From JAIBJP01 sp035601195 (GTDB lineage Bacteria; Actinomycetota; Thermoleophilia; Gaiellales; Gaiellaceae), in assembly GCA_035601195.1 (NCBI GenBank), contig DATNOU010000101.1, forward strand, positions 1 to 64,000: a stretch of DNA of 64,000 nucleotides. Direction: 5' to 3'. The position numbers were made by a program, and so were the translations under genes. Every line of letters begins with the position of its first letter. Position 1 is the first letter of the stretch. Below the pieces are notes generated by a model. It was not told where the DNA came from, made no database searches, and saw only the letters and a list, made by a program, of their open reading frames with translations. Positions 25,429 through 33,359 of the stretch are shown piece after piece.

Positions 25429-26226
25429 GTGCGCAGGGCGATCGCTATATCGGCGGCCTTGGCCGCCTTCGTCGTGCCGTTTTCGCCGGCTCACGCGGCC
25501 GGCTCCCCGACTTGGAGCTCTCGTGTGGCGGCGGCACAGCGTTACGCCGAGGGCCGCGTGTGCCTCGTCGCCTTCGCCGTCGTCGATGAACGAGACCGGC
25601 TTCACCGGTACCGCGCTTGGGCCGTCGCTCCGTCGGCCAGCGTGCTCAAGGCGATGCTGCTCGTCGCCTACCTGCGCAAGGCCTCGGTTCGCAGCCGGGA
25701 GCTGACCCAGCGTGAGCGGGACCTTCTCGGACCGATGATCCGCCGCTCCGACAACGCGGCCGCCTCGACGGTCCTCGGCCTCGTCGGCTCGTCGGGCGTC
25801 AATCGCCTCGCGGAGGTCACCGGCATGACTCGCTTTCGGCTCGTGCTCCCCATCTGGGGCCACTCGGAGATCACCCCGCGTGACCAGGCGCGATTCTTCT
25901 ACCGCATCGACTCGTACGTCCCGGCGCGGCACCGGAGGTACGCCATGCGGCTCCTCGCGACGATCGTTCCTAGTCAACGCTGGGGTGTGGCCGAGGTTGC
26001 GCCCGCAGGCTGGAACCTCTATTTCAAGGGCGGCTGGGGTTCCGGGACCGGGCTCGTCGACCACCAGGTCGCGCTGCTCACGCTCGGAAAGACACGTGTG
26101 TCGCTGGCGATCACCACGCGCTTCAACCCGACCCACGCCTACGGGAAAGAGACGTTGCGCGGTGTAGCGGCGCGGCTCCTGCGCGGCCTCTGGACGGCGT
26201 CATCTACGAGACCGCTCCCCCGCTAG
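25429..26226 (+). CDS. Secreted serine hydrolase of the class A beta-lactamase fold
   Basis: 265 residues from GTG 25429, which gives a clean signal peptide ending ...SPAHA; an ATG at 25402 would overlap the dehydrogenase. Active-site motifs of the penicillin-recognising fold are present: S-V-L-K at 71-74, SDN at 107-109 and KGG at 200-202 in place of KTG. The acylation apparatus is therefore intact, but I could not recognise a deacylating Glu166 in the expected ExxxN omega loop. It may be a peptidase or wall-modifying hydrolase rather than an effective beta-lactamase. Confidence 0.82.
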   Translation: MRRAIAISAALAAFVVPFSPAHAAGSPTWSSRVAAAQRYAEGRVCLVAFAVVDERDRLHRYRAWAVAPSASVLKAMLLVAYLRKASVRSRELTQRERDLLGPMIRRSDNAAASTVLGLVGSSGVNRLAEVTGMTRFRLVLPIWGHSEITPRDQARFFYRIDSYVPARHRRYAMRLLATIVPSQRWGVAEVAPAGWNLYFKGGWGSGTGLVDHQVALLTLGKTRVSLAITTRFNPTHAYGKETLRGVAARLLRGLWTASSTRPLPR

Positions 26227-28085
26227 GAAGGAACCTCGTCGACGAGCGCTTCCCAGCGCTCGAGTAGGGCGTGCAGCTCATCGCGCGCGCGCCGATGCGC
26301 GGCGATCCGGTCGACGTTCTCCCAGTCGTTTGCCAGCTCGCCTTCGAGTTGCGCGATCACCCGCTCCTGGGCCTCGATCTGCCCCTCCAGCTCCTGGAGG
26401 AGGTTCGGCTCGCCGGTCTTCGCTTTCGGGGCCGCCGCCTTCCTGGCCTTCCGAGGCGGCGGGGGCTCGTCGGCTTGCAGCCGCTCGGCTCGCGCCGCCT
26501 GGTAATCGGCCCAGCCCCCGTCGTAGGTGTGGACCGTCCCGTCCTCGATCGCGGCGGTCCGGTGGGCGACGGCGTCGAGCAGAGCGCGGTCGTGGGTGAC
26601 CAGCAGGATCGTGCCGGGGAAGGCCTCGAGCGCCGCCTCGAGCGCTTCACGACTCGGGAGGTCGAGGTGGTTCGTCGGCTCGTCCAGGATGAGGAAGTTG
26701 GCTCCCGACGCAACGAGCACGGCGAGCCCGAGCCGCCGGCGCTCGCCGCCCGAGAGCGAGCGCACGGCCTTCTCGTGCGCCTCCCAACCGGAGAAGAGGA
26801 AACGACCGAGCAACGACTGCGCCTGGGGACGGTTGAGCTTGGTCATTCGCAGGACGCAGTCGAGCGCGGACCCGCGCTCGTCGAGCTCCGTGCCGTGCTG
26901 AGAGAAATAGCCGATCCCGACGCCGTGACCGACCCTGTAGCGGCCGGCGACGATTGCTTCGAGCAGTGTCGTCTTGCCGCTCCCGTTCGGCCCGACGAGC
27001 GCGACGTGCTCTCCACGCTCGAGGGCAAGCGAGACGTCGCGGAGGAGCACCCGGGCTTCGATCCCGACCTCCTCGCCCTGGAGCTCGAGCACGACGCGGC
27101 CGCTCCGCGGCGGGTCGATGAAGTCGAAGCCGAGCCGGCGGCTGCGGCGGGTGAGCAACGCGCTTTCGGAAGCGGCCTGCGAGCGCTCCTTCTCCAGCCG
27201 CCCGATCTGGCTCAGCTTCGCCTGCGCCTGCTTGGCCTTCGACTTCTTGTAGCGGAAGCGGGCCACGAAGCGCTCGAGCCGCTCGATGTCGTCGGAGATG
27301 CGCTCCGCCGTCTTCTGGGCGTGCAGCGCCCGCTGCGCTTTCTCTTGCCGCCACACGTGCCAGGCGCCTGGGAAGTAGGTCGCGCGGCCTGCTTCGAGCT
27401 CGAGCGTGGCATTCGTGACGGCCTCGAGGAACCAGCGGTCGTGCGCGACGAGGACGACGGCGGCGTCGAGGGAGGCGAGCTCGCGCTCCAGCCACTCGAT
27501 GCTGGCGACGTCCAGGTGGTTCGTCGGCTCGTCGAGCAGCAGGAGGTCGGGGTCGCCGACAAGCGCACGGGCGAGAGAGCCCCGCGTCAGCTCGCCGCCC
27601 GAGAAGGAGTCGAGCGGGCGCGCGAGGTCCGCGTCTGCGAAGCCGAGTCCGCGGACGACGGCCTCCGCGCGGTCACGCCACGCGTAGCCGCCCGCATGCT
27701 CGAGCCGGCCCTGGGTGCGGGCGTAGGCGTCCAGGGTCGCCGGGTCATGGGCTCCCCGGGCCATCTCCTGTTCTAACCGGCCCAGCTCCTGCTCGGCCTC
27801 GACCAGGTCCGACGCGCCCGAGAGGACGTAGTCGCCGAGCGTCGAGCCGCGATCCCGGGGTGGACGCTGGTCGTGGAGGGCAACCCGAGTGCCCTTGCGA
27901 AACGCGAGCTCGCCCCCGTCGGGCCGCGTCTCGCCCGTGAGCATGCGGAGCAGCGTCGTCTTTCCAGCGCCGTTCGGTCCGGCGAGGGCGACGCGGTCTC
28001 GCCTCTCGACCTTGAAGGAGACACCCTCGAAGAGCGGCGAGCCGCTGAACTCCTTGCGGAGATCCGAAGCGATGAGGACGGCCAT
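26223..28085 (-). CDS. ABC-F family ATPase (ribosome-associated type)
   Basis: 620 residues from ATG 28085 (MAVLIASDLRKEF). There are two nucleotide-binding domains: Walker A GPNGAGKTT and GPNGSGKTT, signatures FSGGELTRGSLARAL and LSGGERRRLGLAVL, Walker B LLLLDEPTNHLD and FLILDEPTNHLD. They are separated by the charged P-site tRNA interaction linker (FVARFRYKKSKAKQAQ), and a coiled-coil extension ends the protein. No membrane domain. ABC-F proteins act on ribosomes as translation or antibiotic-protection factors; which subfamily this is cannot be told. It lies 7 bases after tkt and converges with the hydrolase (4-base overlap). Confidence 0.93.
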   Translation of the reverse strand: MAVLIASDLRKEFSGSPLFEGVSFKVERRDRVALAGPNGAGKTTLLRMLTGETRPDGGELAFRKGTRVALHDQRPPRDRGSTLGDYVLSGASDLVEAEQELGRLEQEMARGAHDPATLDAYARTQGRLEHAGGYAWRDRAEAVVRGLGFADADLARPLDSFSGGELTRGSLARALVGDPDLLLLDEPTNHLDVASIEWLERELASLDAAVVLVAHDRWFLEAVTNATLELEAGRATYFPGAWHVWRQEKAQRALHAQKTAERISDDIERLERFVARFRYKKSKAKQAQAKLSQIGRLEKERSQAASESALLTRRSRRLGFDFIDPPRSGRVVLELQGEEVGIEARVLLRDVSLALERGEHVALVGPNGSGKTTLLEAIVAGRYRVGHGVGIGYFSQHGTELDERGSALDCVLRMTKLNRPQAQSLLGRFLFSGWEAHEKAVRSLSGGERRRLGLAVLVASGANFLILDEPTNHLDLPSREALEAALEAFPGTILLVTHDRALLDAVAHRTAAIEDGTVHTYDGGWADYQAARAERLQADEPPPPRKARKAAAPKAKTGEPNLLQELEGQIEAQERVIAQLEGELANDWENVDRIAAHRRARDELHALLERWEALVDEVPS

Positions 28086-28092
28086 GAGCCCT

Positions 28093-29937
28093 CTAGCGGT
28101 GGGCTGCGGTCGCCGAGACGAGCTTCCGCGCGGCGGCTGCGATGTGCTCGGCGTCGATCCCTGCGGCGGCGATGAGCTCATCCGGCTTCCCCGAGCCGGG
28201 CATGTCCTTGACGGCGAGCAGGACGATGCTGGGCTTCTCGTCGTCTTCGGCGAACACCGAGAGCACGGCCTCGCCGAGGCCGCCTTCGGGCCAGTGATCC
28301 TCGACGGTTACGATCGCGCCCGTGGCCTCCGCGGCGGCCCGGAGGGTCTCGGTGTCGACGGGCTTCACCGAGTAGAGATCGATCACTCGGGCGGATACGC
28401 CCTCCTCGGCCAGCGCGTCCGCCGCCTTGAGGGCTTCGTGGAGCGTGATCCCGGCTCCCACGATCGTGACGTCGTCCCCGTCGCGGACGACCTTGCTGCC
28501 GCCGACGGGAAAGTCTTCGTCAGGTCCGTAGAGCACCGAGGTCGCCGCGCGCGTGGTGCGGAGGAAGACGATTCCTTCCAGATCGGCCATCTCAGCGACG
28601 AGCTTCGCCGTGGAATTGCCGTCGCTCGGATAGAGCACGGTGCTCCCATGGACGGCGCGGAACGCCGCGAGATCCTCGAGCGCCATCTGCGAGGGACCGT
28701 CCTCGCCGATGGAGACTCCTGCGTGCGAGCCGCACAGCCGGATGTTCGCCCTCGAGATCGCCGCCATGCGGATGAAGTCGTAAGCGCGGGTCCAGAAGGC
28801 GGCGAACGTGGAGGCGAAGGGCTTCCAGTCGCGAACCTGGATTCCGACCGCGGCGGCGGCCATCTGCTGCTCGGCGATGTACATCTCGAAGTACCGCTCC
28901 GGCTCGGCGGCGGCGAAGATCTCCGCGAAGGTCGAGTTGGACACCTCTCCGTCGAGCGCGACCACGAGGCCGTCGGCTTTGCCGACCGCGGCCAGTGCCT
29001 CGCCGTAGGCCTTCCGCGTCGCGACCTCGTCACCGACTTCGTAGGCCGGGAGCTCGAGTGGACTCGTCTCGAAGACATGCGGCCGAGCGTCAGCTTCCGG
29101 CTTCGCGACGTCCACCGTGATGTTGCGGATGCCGCCCAGCTCCGCGATCGCGTGCTCGGGGTCGTCCAGGGCCTTGCCATGCCAGCCGGGCTTGTTCTCC
29201 ACCTCCGGCACGCCCTTCCCTTTGATCGTGCGGGCCACGATCACGGTCGGCTGATGCGTCGTGGCGGTTGCCTCCTCGTACGCGCGGTCGATCTCCGCGA
29301 GGTCGTGGCCGTCGATTTCGATCGCCTTCCACCCGAACGCACGCGCGCGGTTGGCGTAGGAGTCGAGATCCCAGCCGTGCATCGTCTCGCCTCGCTGGCC
29401 GAGGCGGTTCACGTCGATGATCGCCGTCAGGTTGTCGAGACTCATGAAGGCGGCGTGCTCGAACGCCTCCCACATCGAGCCCTCCGCCATTTCGCTGTCA
29501 CCGCAGAGACACCAGATGCGATACGGAAGCCGGTCGAGCTTCTTCCCCGCGATCGCCACTCCGACCGAGATCGGCAGTCCCTGGCCGAGCGAGCCCGTTG
29601 CAACGTCCACCCACGGAAGGACCGGGGTCGGGTGACCCTCTAGTCGGCTCCCCAGCTTCCGGAAGGTGAGGAGCTCCTCGTCCGTAATGGCGCCTGCGGC
29701 CTTGTAGAGCGAGTAGAGCAGCGGCGAGGCATGCCCCTTCGAGAAGATGAGGTGGTCGTTCCCCGGGTTCTCAGGCGCGTCGAAGTCGTAGCGCAGGTAT
29801 TTGGCCAGCAGGACAGCCATGAGATCGGCCGCCGACATCGAGGAGGTCGGATGGCCGGACTTCGTCACCGCCGCCGCGCGCACCGAGTCGACTCGGAGCT
29901 GCTGGGCGAGCTCGTGCCAGCGCTCGTGCTCGGTCAT
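28093..29937 (-). CDS. tkt: Transketolase
   Basis: Thiamine-diphosphate enzyme that moves two-carbon units between sugar phosphates in the non-oxidative pentose phosphate pathway. The single 614-residue chain has the animal/archaeal-like shorter architecture. TSGHPTSSMSAAD and FSKGHASPLLYSL lie near the N-terminus. The ThDP motif starts GDSEMAEGSMWEA and ends at the IIDVNRLGQ asparagine. The pyrimidine domain has GSHAGVSIGEDGPSQMA, and a glutamate follows in VTVEDHWPEGG. It diverges from tal and the rest of the pathway operon across 77 bases, so the two halves are probably co-regulated. Confidence 0.95.
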   Translation of the reverse strand: MTEHERWHELAQQLRVDSVRAAAVTKSGHPTSSMSAADLMAVLLAKYLRYDFDAPENPGNDHLIFSKGHASPLLYSLYKAAGAITDEELLTFRKLGSRLEGHPTPVLPWVDVATGSLGQGLPISVGVAIAGKKLDRLPYRIWCLCGDSEMAEGSMWEAFEHAAFMSLDNLTAIIDVNRLGQRGETMHGWDLDSYANRARAFGWKAIEIDGHDLAEIDRAYEEATATTHQPTVIVARTIKGKGVPEVENKPGWHGKALDDPEHAIAELGGIRNITVDVAKPEADARPHVFETSPLELPAYEVGDEVATRKAYGEALAAVGKADGLVVALDGEVSNSTFAEIFAAAEPERYFEMYIAEQQMAAAAVGIQVRDWKPFASTFAAFWTRAYDFIRMAAISRANIRLCGSHAGVSIGEDGPSQMALEDLAAFRAVHGSTVLYPSDGNSTAKLVAEMADLEGIVFLRTTRAATSVLYGPDEDFPVGGSKVVRDGDDVTIVGAGITLHEALKAADALAEEGVSARVIDLYSVKPVDTETLRAAAEATGAIVTVEDHWPEGGLGEAVLSVFAEDDEKPSIVLLAVKDMPGSGKPDELIAAAGIDAEHIAAAARKLVSATAAHR

Positions 29938-30014
29938 GAGGCCATCCTACCCGGGCGTCCCAGGTTCACAGCTACCCTAGGTTTGGGTAACCAAAGCGAA
30001 GGAAGGAACGCGAC
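29938..30014. promoter_or_regulatory. Divergent promoter region between tkt and tal
   Basis: The 77 bases must hold promoters for both directions. TACCC (29973-29977) and GGGTA (29985-29989) form a short inverted repeat in the middle. A purine-rich AAGGAAGGAA (29999-30008) serves as ribosome site for tal. No regulator can be named from the sequence. Confidence 0.45.
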
Positions 30015-31121
30015 ATGGGTGCATCGCGACTACACCGCCTCGCACAGCACGGCCAGAGCGTCTGGATCGATTTTCTCTCCCGAGACATGATCCGCAACGG
30101 CGAGCTCGAGCGCCGGATGCGCGACGACGCGGTGGTCGGAGTGACCTCGAACCCGACCATCTTCCAGAAGGCGATCTCCTCAGGCGCCGCCTACGACGAG
30201 CAGCTGCGCGAGGTGCTCGAGGAAGAGCGCGACCCGAAGGAAATCTTTCTCCGCCTGGCGATCAAAGACGTCGAGGACGCGCTGGACCTCCTGCGCCCGG
30301 TCTGGGACGAAGGCAGCGGCCAGGACGGTTACGTCTCGCTCGAGGTTGACCCGAACCTGGCGTCGGACACGGCAGGGACGATCGAGGAGGCGCAGCACCT
30401 GCACGAGACGATCGACCGCCCGAACCTCTTCGTGAAGATCCCGGCCACGAAGGCGGGCCTGCCGGCGATCGAAGAGATGATCGCCCGCGGCCGCTCGATC
30501 AACGTCACGCTCATCTTCTCCCTCGAGCGCTACGCGGAGGTGGCCGAGGCCTACATCCGCGGCCTCGAGCGGCTGGTCGAGGCCGGCGGCGCCCCGGGAG
30601 CGGTTGCATCGGTCGCGAGCTTCTTCGTCTCCCGCGTGGACACGGAGACCGACCGCCGCCTGGACGAGATCGGCGGTCACGACGAATTGAAGGGGAAGCT
30701 CGCCATAGCGAACGCAAAGCTCGCCTACCAGCGGTACGGGGAGATCTTCGCCGGAGGCCGGTGGGAGGCGCTGTCGTCCAGGGGTGCCACGACCCAGCGC
30801 TGCCTCTGGGCCTCGACCTCGACGAAGAATCCCGCCTATCGGGACGTGATGTACGTGGAGGAGCTGATCGGCCCCAAGACCGTCAACACCATGCCCGAGG
30901 AGACGATCGAGGCCTTCCAGGACCATGGGGAGGTCGCTCCGACCCTCGAGCAGGGCATCGATGAGGCTGAGCACGTATTCGAGCAGATCCGGCAGGCCGG
31001 CGTGGACTACGACGACGTCACCGACACGCTCGAGCGGGAGGGCGTCCAGAAGTTCGCCGACTCCTTCGCGGAGCTCCTCGAGGGGATCCGGGCGAAGTCG
31101 GGCGAGCTGGCCGCCGCGTAA
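30015..31121 (+). CDS. tal: Transaldolase
   Basis: Transfers dihydroxyacetone units between sugar phosphates. It has 368 residues, the size of actinobacterial (TalB-like, subfamily with long C-terminus) enzymes. GVTSNPTIFQKAI lies at 42-54, and the Schiff-base Lys141 is in NLFVKIPATKAG. SINVTLIFSLERY, SVASFFVSRVD, RCLWASTSTKNP and the Y-V-E-E-L-I-G-P motif follow. First gene of the plus-strand pentose phosphate operon, 9 bases before pgi. Confidence 0.96.
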   Translation: MGASRLHRLAQHGQSVWIDFLSRDMIRNGELERRMRDDAVVGVTSNPTIFQKAISSGAAYDEQLREVLEEERDPKEIFLRLAIKDVEDALDLLRPVWDEGSGQDGYVSLEVDPNLASDTAGTIEEAQHLHETIDRPNLFVKIPATKAGLPAIEEMIARGRSINVTLIFSLERYAEVAEAYIRGLERLVEAGGAPGAVASVASFFVSRVDTETDRRLDEIGGHDELKGKLAIANAKLAYQRYGEIFAGGRWEALSSRGATTQRCLWASTSTKNPAYRDVMYVEELIGPKTVNTMPEETIEAFQDHGEVAPTLEQGIDEAEHVFEQIRQAGVDYDDVTDTLEREGVQKFADSFAELLEGIRAKSGELAAA

Positions 31122-31130
31122 GCTCCCCGC

Positions 31131-32489
31131 GTGGCGTCCGTGGACACCGCGGAGCTGGTCGAGCGCATCTGGGGACGGGACGCCACCCTCTGGACCGGGC
31201 GGGACGAGAACCGCTGGCTCGGCTGGCTGGACGAGCCGCTGCGCATGCGGGAGCGCGCCCTCGAGCTGGAGGAGTTCGCGGCCGGGACCTCGGAGTTCGG
31301 CGACGTCGTCCTCCTCGGCATGGGCGGCTCGAGCCTCGCCCCAGAGGTGCTGCGGCGCACGTTCGGCCAGGAGCGCCTGCACGTCCTCGACACGACGCAC
31401 CCTGCAGCCGTGCGCAGGCTGGCCGATGGCTTCGATCTGAAGCGCACCCTTTTCCTCGTCGCATCGAAGTCCGGGACGACGCTCGAGACCCGCTGCCACC
31501 TCGACTTCTTCTGGGACCGCGTGAAGCGCCCGGATGCTTTCGTCGCCATCACCGACCCCGGTTCAGAGCTCGAGAGCCTCGCGCGCCAGCGGGGGTTCCG
31601 GGCCGTCTTCGCGGGCGAGCCGACGATCGGCGGGCGCTACTCGGCGCTGTCCGTGTTCGGGCTCGTCCCGGCCGCCCTGCTCGACGTCGACCTCTCGCGC
31701 TTCCTCCTCCGGGTCGACGAGATGGTCGAGGCCTGCCGGTTGAGAGAGGGAAATCCGGGGCTCGAGCTCGGCGAGCAACTCGGTCACGGCTGGCGGGAGG
31801 GGAGAGACAAGGTGCTCATCAATCCCAACCCAGGGAGCTTCGGCCTCTGGGCGGAGCAGCTCATCGCAGAGTCGACGGGGAAGCAGGGGAAGGGGCTTGT
31901 GCCGGTGCCGGAGGGGACCGCCGGAGGCCCGGATGGCCAGAGCGCCGAGGTCCGTGTTGCGGATCCCTACGAGCTCGGCCAGGAGTTCTACCGCTGGGAG
32001 TTTGCGACCGCGGTCGCGGGATCGATCATCGGCATCAATCCGTTCGACCAGCCGAACGTGCAGGAGGCCAAGGATCGTACGAACGAGGTCCTTTCCGGAC
32101 ATGACCGGGGTCTGACCCCGGCCGTGTCCGGTTCGGTCGAGGAGCTGCTCGGGGAGGCGGTGCCGCCGGAGTACATTTGCATTCAGGCGTTCATCGACCC
32201 CGCGCGGGAAGGTGAGCTCGATCCGCTGATCGCACGGGCTCGCGAGACCGGCTGCGTGGTCACCCACGGCCTCGGCCCGCGCTACCTGCACTCGACCGGC
32301 CAGCTGCACAAGGGCGGCCCGCCGACCGGTCGCTTCGTCCAGGTCGTCGACGACCCGGGCGAGGAGCTCGCCATTCCGAAGCGCGACTTCGGCTTCTCGC
32401 GGCTCATCCAAGCCCAGGCTGCAGGAGACTTCGCGGCTCTGAAAGAGCGGGGGAGGCCTATCGTTCGCATCCGACTGGAGGACATCTAG
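31131..32489 (+). CDS. pgi: Glucose-6-phosphate isomerase
   Basis: Interconverts glucose-6-phosphate and fructose-6-phosphate. 452 residues from GTG 31131, shorter than the ~550-residue E. coli type. LGMGGSSLAPEV, VASKSGTTLET and TIGGRYSALSVFG form the sugar-phosphate sites, and GPRYLHSTGQLHKGGP near the end is typical of the actinobacterial short form and fused Tal-Pgi proteins. A palindromic repeat at 32095-32131 lies inside the gene and is translated as SGHDRGLTPAVSG without disturbing the frame, probably in a surface loop. It sits between tal and gnd in the operon. Confidence 0.93.
   Translation: MASVDTAELVERIWGRDATLWTGRDENRWLGWLDEPLRMRERALELEEFAAGTSEFGDVVLLGMGGSSLAPEVLRRTFGQERLHVLDTTHPAAVRRLADGFDLKRTLFLVASKSGTTLETRCHLDFFWDRVKRPDAFVAITDPGSELESLARQRGFRAVFAGEPTIGGRYSALSVFGLVPAALLDVDLSRFLLRVDEMVEACRLREGNPGLELGEQLGHGWREGRDKVLINPNPGSFGLWAEQLIAESTGKQGKGLVPVPEGTAGGPDGQSAEVRVADPYELGQEFYRWEFATAVAGSIIGINPFDQPNVQEAKDRTNEVLSGHDRGLTPAVSGSVEELLGEAVPPEYICIQAFIDPAREGELDPLIARARETGCVVTHGLGPRYLHSTGQLHKGGPPTGRFVQVVDDPGEELAIPKRDFGFSRLIQAQAAGDFAALKERGRPIVRIRLEDI
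32095..32131. repeat. Palindromic repeat copy 5, inside the pgi coding sequence
   Basis: Outer arms CCGGACA (32095-32101) and TGTCCGG (32125-32131) enclose CCGGGGTC (32105-32112), a central T and GACCCCGG (32114-32121). This is the same design as the intergenic copies at 13140-13216 but with perfect arms. It is in frame within pgi and encodes part of an SGHDRGLTPAVSG loop. Confidence 0.85.
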
Positions 32490-32491
32490 CT

Positions 32492-33358
32492 ATGAAGCTC
32501 GGCATGGTCGGCCTAGGCCGTATGGGCGGGAACATGACAAAGCGCCTCGAGCGCGACGGGCACGAGGTAGCCACCTACGCGCGAAGCGGAGGCACCGCCG
32601 CGTCGCTCGAGGAGCTCGTGGGCCAGTTGGAGCCCAGACGCGCCGTCTGGCTGATGATCCCGGCCGGCGATCCTACCGAGCAGGCCGTGAAGACGCTCAC
32701 CGGCCTCCTCGAGCCGGGAGACGTCATCGTCGACGGAGGTAATTCGAACTTCCGGGACTCTCAGCGCCGCGCCGCTCTCGCCCGCGAGCACAGGATCGGC
32801 TATGTCGACGCCGGGGTCTCGGGGGGCATCTGGGGCCTCGAGAACGGCTACTGCCTGATGGTCGGCGGCGAGCGGGACGACATCGAGCAGCTGGAGCCCG
32901 CCTTCCGCACGCTCGCCCCTGAAGACGGGTACGCGCACGTCGGCCCTTCGGGCGCCGGGCACTTCGTGAAGATGGTGCACAACGGGATCGAGTACGCCCT
33001 CATGCAGGCGTACGCGGAGGGGTTCGAGATTCTGAAGGCGTCCGAGTTCGAGCTCGACCTGCATGAGATCGCCGGAATCTGGCGCTACGGGTCGGTCGTT
33101 CGCAGCTGGCTGCTCGAGCTCTTGTACAGCGCGTTCGAGCAAGAGGGCAACGAGCTCGAGGGTATCGCGGGCTACGTCGAGGACTCGGGCGAAGGCCGTT
33201 GGACGATCTTCGAGGCGATCAACGAGAGCGTCCCCGCGCCGGTCATCGCTTCGTCGCTCTTCGCCCGTTTCGCCTCCCGCCAGGACGAGTCCTTCGGCGC
33301 CAAGATCAACGCCGCCCTGCGGAAGCAGTTCGGCGGCCACGCCGTCAAGACCGAGTGA
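32492..33358 (+). CDS. gnd: 6-phosphogluconate dehydrogenase, short (NAD-type) form
   Basis: Oxidative decarboxylation of 6-phosphogluconate to ribulose-5-phosphate. The 288 residues match the short GndA-like class, not the ~470-residue enzyme. Motifs are GLGRMGGNM (cofactor), DGGNSNFRDS, GGIWGLENGYCLMVGG, and the catalytic region GPSGAGHFVKMVHNGIEY with the conserved Lys and His-Asn. It starts 2 bases after pgi and ends 1 base before zwf, within the operon. Confidence 0.95.
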   Translation: MKLGMVGLGRMGGNMTKRLERDGHEVATYARSGGTAASLEELVGQLEPRRAVWLMIPAGDPTEQAVKTLTGLLEPGDVIVDGGNSNFRDSQRRAALAREHRIGYVDAGVSGGIWGLENGYCLMVGGERDDIEQLEPAFRTLAPEDGYAHVGPSGAGHFVKMVHNGIEYALMQAYAEGFEILKASEFELDLHEIAGIWRYGSVVRSWLLELLYSAFEQEGNELEGIAGYVEDSGEGRWTIFEAINESVPAPVIASSLFARFASRQDESFGAKINAALRKQFGGHAVKTE

Positions 33359-33359
33359 G

